Counted from the stretch's first letter, positions 1 through 10,510 are shown. The stretch is DNA of 33,838 bases from an uncultured SAR86 cluster bacterium (GCA_902515155.1 CABXTT010000012.1:1-33838); one strand, 5' to 3'. Numbers and translations are program-made. The notes: generated from the letters alone by a model not told the origin.

Positions 1-565
1 CAAATGGCATGAAGAGGGAATGCTATTTAATAAGCAAAATGTATTTGATGATTTTGCCTATGCAGCTAAATTTCTCCATAGTAAAAATATAGGATCACCA
101 AATTCAACCGCTATTCAAGGAGGATCTAATGGCGGCTTGTTGGTAGCAGCGACTATGCTACAAAATCCAGATTTATTCAAAGTTGCTATTCCACAGGTGG
201 GCGTTCTTGATATGCTTAGATTTCATAAATTTACCATTGGCTGGGCATGGGAAAGTGATTATGGCTCTCCAGATAAAAAAGACGAATTCGAGAATCTATT
301 AGCGTATTCACCTCTTCATAATATTAAAAAAGATGAGTGTTACCCAACGACTCTTGTTACAACTTCAGAACGTGACGATCGCGTAGTGCCTTCTCACTCT
401 TTTAAATTTACTGCAAAACTCCAAGAGTATCAGGGATGCAATAATCCAATATTAATTAGAACTGAAATGAGAGCAGGTCATGGTGCGGGAACGCCTAGAG
501 AGAAAAGAATTAATCAAATAGCTGAAATTTACGGATATGCTTTATCGGTGATAAATGGTATTTAA
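1..565 (+). CDS. Prolyl oligopeptidase family serine peptidase, C-terminal part (5' end outside window)
   Basis: Frame is open from position 2 (KWHEEGMLFNKQNVFDDFAYAAKFL). Ser nucleophile motif GGSNGG, Asp region SERDDRVVPSHSFK, His region RAGHGAG. Confidence 0.93.
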   Translation, partial: KWHEEGMLFNKQNVFDDFAYAAKFLHSKNIGSPNSTAIQGGSNGGLLVAATMLQNPDLFKVAIPQVGVLDMLRFHKFTIGWAWESDYGSPDKKDEFENLLAYSPLHNIKKDECYPTTLVTTSERDDRVVPSHSFKFTAKLQEYQGCNNPILIRTEMRAGHGAGTPREKRINQIAEIYGYALSVINGI

Positions 566-568
566 TTC

Positions 569-1024
569 TTACTGAATATCTAATAATTCTATATCGAAGA
601 TTAAAATAGAGTTAGATGGGATACCAGGCCTTACCTCATCTCCGTAAGCCATGCTCGGATCGATAAATACCCTCCATTCGTCTCCCTTCTTCATCAAAGA
701 AATAATTTTTTGGCAGCCTGTAATTAGTCCAGATAATTGAACAGTCAACGGCTCATTAGTATCAACAGAGCTCCAGAAAACTGTTCCGTCTGTGAGAGTT
801 CCGTGAAAATGAGCAGTTATCGTGTCTGTTAATTTAGGTGATTCTGAATTTTTATCACCGCTACTCAAAACTATATATTGAAGCCCAGGTTCAACCTCGT
901 TAACTTCAGCATTTTTAATATTATCAATAAAGAATTGCATGTTAGCTATCTGTTTAACGTTAAGACTATCTTGATTACAAGCAAATAAAAATAATAGGCA
1001 TGATAATTGAAGTACTTTGTTCAT
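569..1024 (-). CDS. FKBP-type peptidyl-prolyl isomerase, probable lipoprotein
   Basis: Lipobox-like LSCLLFLFACNQ; FKBP motifs DTITAHFHGTLTDGTVFWSS, GCQKIISLMKKGDEWRVFIDPSMAYGDE, GIPSNSILIFDIELL. Confidence 0.9.
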   Translation of the reverse strand: MNKVLQLSCLLFLFACNQDSLNVKQIANMQFFIDNIKNAEVNEVEPGLQYIVLSSGDKNSESPKLTDTITAHFHGTLTDGTVFWSSVDTNEPLTVQLSGLITGCQKIISLMKKGDEWRVFIDPSMAYGDEVRPGIPSNSILIFDIELLDIQ

Positions 1025-1026
1025 TT

Positions 1027-2214
1027 TTACGTCTTAATTTTAAGGAATTTTCTCTTACCAACTTGGTAAATAGCTTCAGATCCTTTCTGAATCTCTAACT
1101 TTGGATTCTCAACCTTAACAGAATCTATCTTAACTCCGCCTTGTTTTATTAATCTCATTGCTTCGGAGGTGCTTGAAGTCATATCAGCGTTTTTGAGCAA
1201 ATTCACTAAAGGAATTGATGTTGTATCTAATTTCAATGAAAAAGTAGGAATGTCATCTGGCATTTGACCTTTTTGAAACCTTTTTAAAAAAGCCTCTTTA
1301 CATTTCTTACCATCGCCCTCTTTGTGAAATCTGTCTACAAGCTCTTCGGCTAATATAAATTTAATATCCCTAGGGTTTTTCCCAGAATCTGCTTCCTTTT
1401 GTAAATTTTTTATTTCTTTATCTGAAATAAAACTTAATAATTCAAACCATCGCCACATTAAAGTATCTGAGATTGACATTATCTTTCCAAACATATCATT
1501 TGGCTCTTCATCAATGGCAATAAAGTTATCAAGAGACTTGGACATTTTATTGGTCCCATCTAAACCCTCTAAAATTGGAACAGTTATAACAACTTGAGGC
1601 TCTTGGTCATATGTTCTTTGAAGCTCTCTTCCAACTAGTAAATTAAATTTTTGATCAGTTCCTCCACATTCAACATCAGCCTCTAAAGCAACTGAGTCGT
1701 ATCCTTGAACTAATGGATATAAAAATTCATGGACTGCTATGCTTTGATTAGCGCTATAACGTTTATTAAAGTCGTCTCTCTCTAGCATTCTTGCAACATT
1801 ATATTTAGAGGCCAGAGATATCATTCCAGCTGCTCCTAACTTATTGCACCACTCTGAGTTAAATTTAACCTCAGTCAGTTCTTTTTTAAGAATTTTAAAA
1901 ACTTGCTTCTCATAAGTTTTAGCATTTAATGTTAATTCTTTAGAACTTAAAGTAGGTCTCGTTTTATTTTTGCCAGAAGGATCTCCTATTTGACCCGTGA
2001 AATCTCCTATTAAAAATATAACTTTGTGCCCAAGATCCTGGAAATGCCTTAGTTTGTTTAAAAGTACAGTATGTCCAAAGTGAAGATCAGGAGCGGTTGG
2101 GTCGAATCCAGCTTTTATAATTAGCTGCTTACCAGATTTTAATTTCTTTTTTAAATCAGATTCTGTAAGAATTTCATCCGTGCCGCGTTTAATTAATGCA
2201 AGTGCTTCTTTCAT
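1027..2214 (-). CDS. tyrS: Tyrosyl-tRNA synthetase
   Basis: Class I signatures [10 protein letters not shown] and [10 protein letters not shown]-terminal S4-like domain. Confidence 0.97.
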   Translation of the reverse strand: MKEALALIKRGTDEILTESDLKKKLKSGKQLIIKAGFDPTAPDLHFGHTVLLNKLRHFQDLGHKVIFLIGDFTGQIGDPSGKNKTRPTLSSKELTLNAKTYEKQVFKILKKELTEVKFNSEWCNKLGAAGMISLASKYNVARMLERDDFNKRYSANQSIAVHEFLYPLVQGYDSVALEADVECGGTDQKFNLLVGRELQRTYDQEPQVVITVPILEGLDGTNKMSKSLDNFIAIDEEPNDMFGKIMSISDTLMWRWFELLSFISDKEIKNLQKEADSGKNPRDIKFILAEELVDRFHKEGDGKKCKEAFLKRFQKGQMPDDIPTFSLKLDTTSIPLVNLLKNADMTSSTSEAMRLIKQGGVKIDSVKVENPKLEIQKGSEAIYQVGKRKFLKIKT

Positions 2215-2257
2215 ATGACTATCATAGTATTTTTAATCAATTAATAAAAACAGTAAG

Positions 2258-2285
2258 TTGCTAGTTATTACTTTAGGATTAAAAT
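2258..2285 (+). promoter_or_regulatory. Putative sigma70 promoter of putA (TTGCTA-N16-TAAAAT)
   Basis: -35 at 2258-2263, -10 at 2280-2285; ATG at 2293, so predicted TSS is about the start codon. Confidence 0.5.
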
Positions 2286-2292
2286 ATTGTAT

Positions 2293-5200
2293 ATGGCCTT
2301 ATCAAAGAATAAATTTCTTTCTGAAACTTCAATTGTTTCTGGTCTTTTAAAAGATTCAACTTTCCTCGATGATCCGTCCATCTCAAGCAATGCAAAGAAG
2401 ATAATAGATTCTTGCAGAGATCAAAAAAGTGAAAGAACTAAATTAGATGCTTTTTTAAGTGAGTACGGTCTGGATAATCAAGAAGGGGTAGCCCTGATGT
2501 GCATGGCTGAGTCTATTCTTAGAATTCCAGATAGTAAAACAAGAGACTTAATTATTTCTGAAAAGCTTTCAGAAGGCAGATGGATAGATCATTTAAATAA
2601 AGCAGATAGTCTATTTGTAAATGCTTCAACATGGGGCCTGCTTCTTGCCGGCAAGGTAATAACAACGCCATCTGAGTGGTCAAAAAACCCTAATAGCTTT
2701 TTAAATAAAATGATTTCTAAATCTGGAGAGTTCCCTATTAGAAATGCAGTCGTTGCTGCAATGCATATATTAAGCCAAGAATTTGTAATGGGTAGAGATT
2801 TTGATGACATCAAAAAGATAAGAGACATTGAAAATAACATTTACTCATTTGATATGCTCGGAGAGGCTGCTAGAAATGCTGATCAGGCAGATACTTATTA
2901 TCAATCATATAAAAATGCTATTGATGAGGTTGGAAAGATTAATCAATCAAAAAATACATTAAATGGTGTTTCAATAAAGATATCAGCTCTTTTCCCTAAT
3001 TATGAAATGAGAAAATTTAATGAGATTAAGTCAATTCTTGTTCCTAAGTTAATAGAATTAACTGAATATGCTATAGATAAGAATGTTGAAATTACTATTG
3101 ACGCTGAAGAGCAAGATCGACTTGGTGTCAGTCTTGAGATAATAAAAAAAATGGCACTTTCACAAAAGATACAAGACTGGCCAGGATTCGGAATTGCCCT
3201 ACAAGCATATGGCAAGAGAGCACCTTTTGTAATTGATTGGTTGAGTGATCTATTAAAAAGCAGAGGCTCTATGCACTTAAGGTTAGTTAAAGGAGCCTAC
3301 TGGGATTATGAAATAAAACACGCTCAGGTTTTTGGATATGAAAATTATTCAGTCTTCACTAAAAAATCTGTTACTGATCTTTCTTATTTGTCTTGTGCAA
3401 AAAAAATCTTTGAAATAAATTCTATCTATCCAAAATTTGCCACACATAATGCTCATACTATCTCTGCCATACATCATTTGGGTGGCGATAGAGATTATGA
3501 GTTTCAAAGACTTTTTGGAATGGGAGAGTTGTTGTATAAATGTGCAGATAACGTTCTCAATCATCAAAAGAAAACATCCATATATGCTCCAATAGGAAAA
3601 TATAAAGATCTTCTGCCCTATCTTGTAAGAAGATTGCTTGAAAACGGAGCTAATAGTTCCTTCATTAATAGATTACTTGATCCTAAAACAGATTCTAATT
3701 GGTTATCTAGTAGCCCCCACCTTAAAATAGCAGATGAGAGCAAAGATATTCCTTTGCCTAATAAAATTTATAACGATAGAGAGAATTCAAAAGGAATGGA
3801 TATTTCTGAAAGGAAAAACTTAGAAGAAATTAAAACTAAGATTAATAAATATAAAGGTTCTTTACAGAATGTTTCATCTATTTATAAAGGAAGAAATGAT
3901 AATGATTTATCAAAGAATAAAATTTTTTCTTTAGGTGATGCATCTGAAATAGGCACTAGCGTATTTGATAATCTTCAAGAAATAGAAAATTGTCTTAATG
4001 CTAATCATACAAATGATTGGGCAAATATGTTGCCAGAAGAAAGAGGAGCAATATTAACTAGTATTTCTAATGATCTTGAAAATGAACCATATGAGTTAAT
4101 TTATTACTTGATGCATGAAGCTGGTAAAACTATACAAAATGCAATTGATGAAATTAGAGAGGCAATAGATTTTTTAAGATACTACTCTAAGGAAATAATT
4201 GATCTCACAAAAAAAGATAATACTTTAGAGGGTCCAACTGGAGAAATAAATATCCTATCTTACTCAAGCAAAGGTCATTTCCTATGCATTAGTCCATGGA
4301 ATTTCCCTGTTGCAATTTTGATTGGGCAAATAAGTGCAGCTCTTGCATGTGGCAACAGAGTAACCATTAAGCCATCTGAGCATACTTCGATACTGGGCTA
4401 TCTGATTGTTCAAAAGTTTCATAAGCATGGTGTTCCAATTGACGCACTTGAGTTGATTCTTGGTGATGGCATTTATGGTGATATGCTCTCGAAAATAAAA
4501 ACAGTAAAAGGTGTTGCGTTCACGGGATCTCTAGAAACTGCAAAAAAAATTCAAACAAATCTAAATAATAGTCATAAAGAAATAATTCCATTAATTGCAG
4601 AAACAGGTGGAATAAATGTAATGATTGTTGATTCTAGTGCGCTACTAGAGCAAGCTACTGATGATATTATAAGATCTGCTTTTGATAGCTCTGGTCAAAG
4701 GTGTTCAGCCTTGAGGTTACTTTGTATTCAAGATGAGATATATAATGATTTATTAAAAATGCTTAATGGAAGCATGCGTGAACTCAAAATTGGTAATCCA
4801 GAGGACCTTGATACTGATATGGGGCCGATAATTAATAAAGAGTCATTTAAAAAATTATCTAGCCATATTGAGTTCTTTAAAGAGAGTGGAATACCAGTTC
4901 ATCAGTCAACTGATCAAAAATTCTCAAATCATATCCCGCCTACTATTATTGAAATTGATAAATTGTCTGATTTAAAAAATGAGCAGTTTGGTCCAATACT
5001 ACATATTTTAAAATTTAAATCTGACGAGGTTGATGAGCTTATAAGGGAGGTGAACGATAGTGGCTTTGGTTTAACAATGGGAATTCATACCAGAATCGAA
5101 TCTAGAGCAGATATGTTCAGTGAAAAATGCAACATTGGCAATATTTACATTAATAGAGATATGGTTGGAGCCGTTGTTGGCTCTCAGCCGTTTGGTGGTC

Positions 5201-5337
5201 AAGGACTTTCAGGAAGCGGTTATAAAGCTGGTGGGCCAAATTATCTACTACAATTTTTAAATGAAAAAGTTGTTTCAAAGAATTCAGTTGCATTTGGTGG
5301 CAATGCTGAATTACTTAATATACAAGAAGAAAAATGA
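2293..5337 (+). CDS. putA: Bifunctional proline dehydrogenase / L-glutamate gamma-semialdehyde dehydrogenase (short PutA without N-terminal DNA-binding domain)
   Basis: PRODH motifs (VSIKISALFPNYE, LRLVKGAYWDYEIKHAQ, FATHNAHTI), ALDH motifs (SPWNFPVAILIGQISAALACGNRVTIKPSE, FTGSLETAK, SGQRCSALR). ORF track start is TTG 2287; the ATG at 2293 is preferred. Confidence 0.95.
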   Translation: MALSKNKFLSETSIVSGLLKDSTFLDDPSISSNAKKIIDSCRDQKSERTKLDAFLSEYGLDNQEGVALMCMAESILRIPDSKTRDLIISEKLSEGRWIDHLNKADSLFVNASTWGLLLAGKVITTPSEWSKNPNSFLNKMISKSGEFPIRNAVVAAMHILSQEFVMGRDFDDIKKIRDIENNIYSFDMLGEAARNADQADTYYQSYKNAIDEVGKINQSKNTLNGVSIKISALFPNYEMRKFNEIKSILVPKLIELTEYAIDKNVEITIDAEEQDRLGVSLEIIKKMALSQKIQDWPGFGIALQAYGKRAPFVIDWLSDLLKSRGSMHLRLVKGAYWDYEIKHAQVFGYENYSVFTKKSVTDLSYLSCAKKIFEINSIYPKFATHNAHTISAIHHLGGDRDYEFQRLFGMGELLYKCADNVLNHQKKTSIYAPIGKYKDLLPYLVRRLLENGANSSFINRLLDPKTDSNWLSSSPHLKIADESKDIPLPNKIYNDRENSKGMDISERKNLEEIKTKINKYKGSLQNVSSIYKGRNDNDLSKNKIFSLGDASEIGTSVFDNLQEIENCLNANHTNDWANMLPEERGAILTSISNDLENEPYELIYYLMHEAGKTIQNAIDEIREAIDFLRYYSKEIIDLTKKDNTLEGPTGEINILSYSSKGHFLCISPWNFPVAILIGQISAALACGNRVTIKPSEHTSILGYLIVQKFHKHGVPIDALELILGDGIYGDMLSKIKTVKGVAFTGSLETAKKIQTNLNNSHKEIIPLIAETGGINVMIVDSSALLEQATDDIIRSAFDSSGQRCSALRLLCIQDEIYNDLLKMLNGSMRELKIGNPEDLDTDMGPIINKESFKKLSSHIEFFKESGIPVHQSTDQKFSNHIPPTIIEIDKLSDLKNEQFGPILHILKFKSDEVDELIREVNDSGFGLTMGIHTRIESRADMFSEKCNIGNIYINRDMVGAVVGSQPFGGQGLSGSGYKAGGPNYLLQFLNEKVVSKNSVAFGGNAELLNIQEEK

Positions 5338-6587
5338 TTGGATTTAAAAAAGTCCCTACAAAGGCCATTTCAATTATTTTCTTTATTTCGATATTGCTAA
5401 TACTTCTTCTTTATACAGATCTAGAGACATACGATGCTTTGCCAGTAGAAGAAATAGAAATAAGTGAAGATATTCAAGAACAACTTCCAGAAATGCCAAC
5501 CTATATGATGCATGAAGTTCAGGATGGTGAAAATTTATCAATTATCTTTGAAGAATTTAAAGTACCTTTGAATACAGCATATAAAATCTTTAGGTTAGAT
5601 TCTCAAAATTTATTATCAAAAATAAAACCTGGAGATGAAATGAGGTTTAGTTATCTTGAGGATAAGATAACAAGCATTGAAATCATGAAAGATAAGATAA
5701 ATTCATTATTAATCAACATTAATAATGATATATCTATACAAAAAATTGAAAAAAATGTTGAACTTATTACTTCCTTTAAAAGTGGAACTATAAAATCGTC
5801 TTTTTATCAATCAGCACTTGAGTCTGATATCCCTGATAGCGTTATCATGGATTTTGCTTATATTTTTGGGTGGGATATAGATTTTGTATTTGATATAAGA
5901 GAGGGGGACGCTTTTTATGTCATATACGATACGCCCTACTCTAATGGAGAAAAAGTTAAAAATGGAGACATAGTAATAGCTAAATTTATAAACGATGATA
6001 AAACTTACTTTGCAAACAGATTCTTTACCAGGCCTGGAAAAAAAGAATACTTTGATGATCTGGGAGACAATATGCAAAAAGCTTTTTTAAGAGCTCCGCT
6101 TGATTTCGCGTACATTAGTTCCCATTTTAATCCAAATAGGATGCACCCAGTGCTTCATAAAATAAGAGCTCATAATGGGGTAGATTATGCAGCGAAAAGA
6201 GGCTCTCCAGTCAGAACAACTGGTGATGGAACAATTTCATATCTGGGTCAAAGAGGTGGATGTGGAAAAGAGATAGTAATAAAACATTCCAATGAATACT
6301 CTACAAGATATTGTCACTTGGAAAAATTTCAGAAAAATATCAAGAAAGGTTCTAAAGTAGAACAAGCCGATGTAATCGGATTTGTTGGGAGTACTGGTCT
6401 TGCTACTGGGCCCCACCTTCATTATGAATTCAAGGTTGGAAATAAACATACTGATCCTGTAAAAGTAAAACTCCCATCTGCAGAACCAATATCACAAAAT
6501 TTAAAAACAAGTTTTGATACACTCGTATCAGAGAATAAGTTATTACTTAAAGAATTTACTAAACTTTTGCCGAATGAAAATGAATAA
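5334..6587 (+). CDS. M23 family murein peptidase with LysM-like N-terminal region
   Basis: N-terminal TM anchor; MMHEVQDGENLSIIFEEFKVP (LysM/OapA-like); HxxxD HNGVDYAAKRGSPV and HLHYEF catalytic motifs. ATGA overlap with putA. Confidence 0.92.
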   Translation: MIGFKKVPTKAISIIFFISILLILLLYTDLETYDALPVEEIEISEDIQEQLPEMPTYMMHEVQDGENLSIIFEEFKVPLNTAYKIFRLDSQNLLSKIKPGDEMRFSYLEDKITSIEIMKDKINSLLININNDISIQKIEKNVELITSFKSGTIKSSFYQSALESDIPDSVIMDFAYIFGWDIDFVFDIREGDAFYVIYDTPYSNGEKVKNGDIVIAKFINDDKTYFANRFFTRPGKKEYFDDLGDNMQKAFLRAPLDFAYISSHFNPNRMHPVLHKIRAHNGVDYAAKRGSPVRTTGDGTISYLGQRGGCGKEIVIKHSNEYSTRYCHLEKFQKNIKKGSKVEQADVIGFVGSTGLATGPHLHYEFKVGNKHTDPVKVKLPSAEPISQNLKTSFDTLVSENKLLLKEFTKLLPNENE

Positions 6588-7677
6588 AACGATTTATATT
6601 GGAGCAATGAGTGGTACCAGTCATGATGCCATCGATGTGTCTATCATTGAGATTAAAGATAAAGTAAATTTATTGTATTTTTATACTCATAAATTTTCGA
6701 CTACCTTAAAAGAAAAAATATCTAATCAAATAGAGTTTAATCAATCAACACTTTCCGATCTTGGAATACTTGACAAAGAAATAGGTAATTCATTTTCAAA
6801 TGCTATACAAAAAGCTATTGAAAAAAGTAAAACAAAAATATCAGATATAGCTTGTATTGCAATTTCTGGACAAACTATAAGACATGAAATTCATAAAAAG
6901 CATAGTTTTTCAATGCAAATTGGTGATCCTAATATTGTTGCCTCAAAGATATCAGTACCTGTGATAAGCGATTTCAGGAATATGCATATTGCACTTGGAG
7001 GTCAGGGAGCTCCATTGGTTCCTGAGTTTCACCAAGAGATTTTCTATCAAAAAAATATATCTAAGATTATCTTAAATATTGGTGGGATTGCTAATTATAG
7101 TTTTGTTAAAGATAAAAAAAGTCTTTGGGGTTCGGATGTTGGTCCAGGAAATGCTCTAATGGATGCTTATTGCAGAAAATTTCTTAATATCCCTTTTGAT
7201 AACAACGGTTCTTTAGCAGCGAAGGGAACGGTTATAAATTCTGAACTTAAAAAACTATTAAATCATAGGTTTTTTAAATCAAAGTTTCCAAAATCAACAG
7301 GTAAAGAAATTTTTAATCTAACTATGCTATCTAAAACTTTTCTTAAAAAAAATCCATCAAATGTCCTTGCAACTCTTTCAGAATTTTCAGCACAATCAGT
7401 ATTAATGGCAATTAATAAGAACAAACATGTTGTGAAGGATATAGTTGTATGCGGTGGCGGTGCTAGAAATAAGGATCTTTTAAGAAGAATTTCTAATCTT
7501 ACTAATACTAATGTAAAACTTTCAGATACTTATGGTTACAACCTTCATGCAGTTGAATCAATGGCATTTGCATGGCTTGGATATAAAAGATTAAATCTTA
7601 TGCCAATAAAAATACAGACAGGTAATAATAAATTTAACAAGGGTTTAGTGGGTTCTATTACTCAGTCTAAACGGTAA
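6580..7677 (+). CDS. anmK: Anhydro-N-acetylmuramic acid kinase
   Basis: MNKTIYIGAMSGTSHDAIDVS, LGGQGAPLVPEFHQ, NIGGIAN, GSDVGPGNALMDAY. True start likely ATG 6574/6580, not 6514 as in the ORF track, because 6514 lies well inside the M23 gene. Confidence 0.95.
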   Translation: MNKTIYIGAMSGTSHDAIDVSIIEIKDKVNLLYFYTHKFSTTLKEKISNQIEFNQSTLSDLGILDKEIGNSFSNAIQKAIEKSKTKISDIACIAISGQTIRHEIHKKHSFSMQIGDPNIVASKISVPVISDFRNMHIALGGQGAPLVPEFHQEIFYQKNISKIILNIGGIANYSFVKDKKSLWGSDVGPGNALMDAYCRKFLNIPFDNNGSLAAKGTVINSELKKLLNHRFFKSKFPKSTGKEIFNLTMLSKTFLKKNPSNVLATLSEFSAQSVLMAINKNKHVVKDIVVCGGGARNKDLLRRISNLTNTNVKLSDTYGYNLHAVESMAFAWLGYKRLNLMPIKIQTGNNKFNKGLVGSITQSKR

Positions 7678-8005
7678 AAGACTCTCCACAACCACAAGTG
7701 GTCTTTGCGTTGGGATTTTTAATAACAAATTTAGCTCCTGAAAGATCTTCAACAAAATCAAGAGTTGCTCCATAAAGATATGGGTATGACATAGAATCTA
7801 CCAATACTGTAAAACCTTCACACTCTATAATATCGTCATCGAATGCTGCATCAGAATCAAACTTAAATCCATATTGGAAACCAGAGCAACCTCCTCCAGT
7901 TACATAAACTCTAAATTGAGAGCCTTCATTTTGTTTTAAAACATTTAATATTCTTGAGGCGGCTGGCTTGGTGAGAGTAATTGAATCTATATTATTTGTG
8001 CTCAT
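7667..8005 (-). CDS. erpA: Iron-sulfur cluster insertion protein ErpA
   Basis: A-type Fe-S carrier with Cys residues in GGGCSGFQYGF and TTCGCGESF; the anmK-erpA neighbourhood supports ErpA. Confidence 0.93.
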   Translation of the reverse strand: MSTNNIDSITLTKPAASRILNVLKQNEGSQFRVYVTGGGCSGFQYGFKFDSDAAFDDDIIECEGFTVLVDSMSYPYLYGATLDFVEDLSGAKFVIKNPNAKTTCGCGESFTV

Positions 8006-8007
8006 TT

Positions 8008-8553
8008 TTAATTAATTCTTTTTACTTTTATTTTCATATCATTAGATTCGTTCACCATCCAAAAACTTCCCATTCTTGATTCTTTCAATTCGATCTTAGT
8101 TCCTTTTTTAAAATAAGAAATTTTATTTGGCGGAACAGGTGAAACAGATTGCCAAATATGATCATTCATTAACCGATATGTGAATTTTCTAGTTATTTGT
8201 TTTGTAGCTTTTATAATTGATGAAGCAATAATTTTCGTTTCTTCACTTTTATTATTTTCTTTGATTTGACTATATGTAAGGCCGAAGTTGGATTCGATTT
8301 CATTATTTTTTTTGTTACCGTTATTAACAATTAGTTTTTCTTTATTCCTATTTATTAAATAGTTCTTCTTTAGGGTGTCTTCTTTAGATGAATAGATCTT
8401 TTTATTTTGGTTAGGCTTTTCTCTTTTAAAAAATTTGTCATAACAAGCTAACCTACTGGCATTAGATTCTATCTTTGCACAATCACTAGGTGAATCTTTA
8501 GCAAAAACTAGCCCTACTGAAATAAATCCGAATATGTAAATCAACTTTTTCAT
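8008..8553 (-). CDS. Hypothetical secreted protein with N-terminal DCAxIxxxxxRLACYDxFF motif
   Basis: Signal peptide MKKLIYIFGFISVGLVFA; DCAKIESNASRLACYDKFF motif; low-complexity Lys/Asn middle; small basic C-terminal region. Confidence 0.7.
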   Translation of the reverse strand: MKKLIYIFGFISVGLVFAKDSPSDCAKIESNASRLACYDKFFKREKPNQNKKIYSSKEDTLKKNYLINRNKEKLIVNNGNKKNNEIESNFGLTYSQIKENNKSEETKIIASSIIKATKQITRKFTYRLMNDHIWQSVSPVPPNKISYFKKGTKIELKESRMGSFWMVNESNDMKIKVKRIN

Positions 8554-8671
8554 AGATTAAATATACTACATTTTAAATTATTTATGGGTCGTTATGAATT
8601 TTTATCAAGACCAATATAGAGTAAAATATACTATTCTGATGCTTAATTTAATAAATATACAAAATTAAAAA

Positions 8672-9193
8672 ATGAACTCTACTTTAATAATTTACTCTAC
8701 AACTGATGGTCAAACATTAGATATTTGTAAAAGGATTGCTAAAATAATTAATACAAAGTCAATTTCTAAAATAGCATCTTTTGAGGATGCTGAAACATTA
8801 AATCTTTCTAACTACAAAAAAATAATTATTGGTGCAAGTATTAGATATGGGAAACACAAGCCAGAGCTATATAGCTTTATCAGAGAAAATTTAGATACCC
8901 TAAATAAAATAGATAGCGCTTTTTTTTCTGTAAATGTAGTTGCTAGAAAATCAGAGAAGAATACTCCAGAGACTAATCCGTATATGAAAAAGTTTATAAA
9001 GTTATCGCCTTGGAAACCAAAAGATTTAGCTGTTTTTGCAGGAAAGATTGATTATCAAAGTTATAAGTTTATTGATAGGCATATGATTCGTTTGATTATG
9101 TGGATCGGTAAAGGGCCTACTAATCTCAACGGGAGTTATGAGTTTACAAATTGGCAATCTGTAGATGCCTTTGCACATAAGATGAATATATAA
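8672..9193 (+). CDS. hemG: Flavodoxin-fold menaquinone-dependent protoporphyrinogen IX dehydrogenase (HemG type)
   Basis: TLIIYSTTDGQTLDICKRIA flavodoxin P-loop, IIIGASIRYGKHKPELYSFI, MIRLIMWIGKGPT; adjacent to hemL. Confidence 0.85.
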   Translation: MNSTLIIYSTTDGQTLDICKRIAKIINTKSISKIASFEDAETLNLSNYKKIIIGASIRYGKHKPELYSFIRENLDTLNKIDSAFFSVNVVARKSEKNTPETNPYMKKFIKLSPWKPKDLAVFAGKIDYQSYKFIDRHMIRLIMWIGKGPTNLNGSYEFTNWQSVDAFAHKMNI

Positions 9194-9219
9194 TGAAAAC
9201 AAAACAAAATAATTTCTAA

Positions 9220-10509
9220 TTGAATAATATAAATAAATCACTTGAGCTTTTTAAAGAAGCAGAATTGTTAATGCCTGGTGGTGTAAATTCTCCTGTAAGA
9301 GCATTTAAAAATATTAACGGCAACCCTATTTTTTTTGAAAAAGCTAAAGGAGCTTATTTATATGATGCTGATGGTAATGAGTATATTGACTACATTGGGT
9401 CATGGGGGCCAATGATAATGGGCCATTCTCACCCTAAAATAGTTGAGGCGGTAAAAAATCAAGTTGAATTAGGAACAAGTTACGGAGCTCCAACCGGTCT
9501 TGAATCAGACGTTGCTAGGCTTATAAAAAAATGTATCCCGAGTATAGAAAAAATTAGAATGGTCAATTCTGGAACTGAGGCGACTATGAGTGCAATAAGG
9601 CTAGCCCGAGGATATACAGGAAGGAATAAAATTATAAAATTTGATGGTTGTTATCACGGACATGTTGATTCGCTTCTTATAAAGGCTGGATCAGGGGTTT
9701 CAACTTTTGGTCTTCCTGATTCTCCAGGCGTTCCGGATGATTTAGCAAAACATACCTTAAGCTCACCTTATAACGACATCGATGCATTTGTTGTAGCTTT
9801 TAATTCAGTAAAAGATGATCTTGCAGCAGTAATTATTGAGCCTATTGCTGGAAATATGGGTTTTGTTCCAGGCGAGCTTAAATTTTTACAAACTTTGAGA
9901 GAATTGACCTCTAAGAACAATTCATTATTAATATTTGATGAAGTAATGAGTGGCTTTAGAGTTTCTCTTGGTGGAGCACAAGAAATATTTGATATAGCTC
10001 CAGACCTAACAACACTTGGCAAGGTTATTGGAGGCGGCCTTCCTGTTGGAGCTTTTGGTGGAAAAAAAGAAATCATGGACTGCTTGTCTCCTATTGGGCC
10101 TGTATATCAAGCAGGAACTCTTTCTGGAAATCCATTAGCTATGGCAGCAGGATCTAGTCTCTTAAATCTAATCATCGAAGAGAATCCCTATCAAGAATTA
10201 GAAAATCATGCTTCTATGCTATTAGTTGAAATGAGAAATATCATGAATTCTGCAGGAATCCCATTCTCCACTAATCAAATTGGCGGAATGTTCGGTTTCT
10301 TCTTCTCTGAAAAACTTCCTAAAAATATAGAAGAAGTCTCAGAAACTGATGATAATTTATTTTCTAATTTTCTTAACTCCTGTATGAATAATGGAATTTA
10401 CTTTGCCCCTTCAAAATACGAGGCAGGATTCATCTCATTCATGCACAAAGAATTAGAAATTGATAAAACATTAGGTATAGTTAAAGATATTATAAAAAAA
10501 GGGATTTAA
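9220..10509 (+). CDS. hemL: Glutamate-1-semialdehyde 2,1-aminomutase (TTG start)
   Basis: ELMPGGVNSPVRAF, MVNSGTEATMSAIRLARGYTGR, LIFDEVMSGFRV, TTLGKVIGGGLPVGAFGG. Confidence 0.97.
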   Translation: MNNINKSLELFKEAELLMPGGVNSPVRAFKNINGNPIFFEKAKGAYLYDADGNEYIDYIGSWGPMIMGHSHPKIVEAVKNQVELGTSYGAPTGLESDVARLIKKCIPSIEKIRMVNSGTEATMSAIRLARGYTGRNKIIKFDGCYHGHVDSLLIKAGSGVSTFGLPDSPGVPDDLAKHTLSSPYNDIDAFVVAFNSVKDDLAAVIIEPIAGNMGFVPGELKFLQTLRELTSKNNSLLIFDEVMSGFRVSLGGAQEIFDIAPDLTTLGKVIGGGLPVGAFGGKKEIMDCLSPIGPVYQAGTLSGNPLAMAAGSSLLNLIIEENPYQELENHASMLLVEMRNIMNSAGIPFSTNQIGGMFGFFFSEKLPKNIEEVSETDDNLFSNFLNSCMNNGIYFAPSKYEAGFISFMHKELEIDKTLGIVKDIIKKGI

Positions 10510-10510
10510 T

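Noticed and set aside
2589-3567. Minus-strand ORFs 2589-2840, 3000-3215, 3349-3567 inside putA
   Set aside because: Antisense to a well-supported PutA coding frame; no recognisable domain.
6514-6573. ORF-track N-terminal extension of AnmK (MIHSYQRISYYLKNLLNFCR)
   Set aside because: Lies inside the M23 peptidase coding end; the conserved AnmK N-terminus begins at MNKTIYIGAMSGTS.
5811-6607. Minus-strand ORFs 5811-6077, 6237-6449, 6422-6607
   Set aside because: Antisense to M23 peptidase/anmK; low-complexity AT-rich translations.
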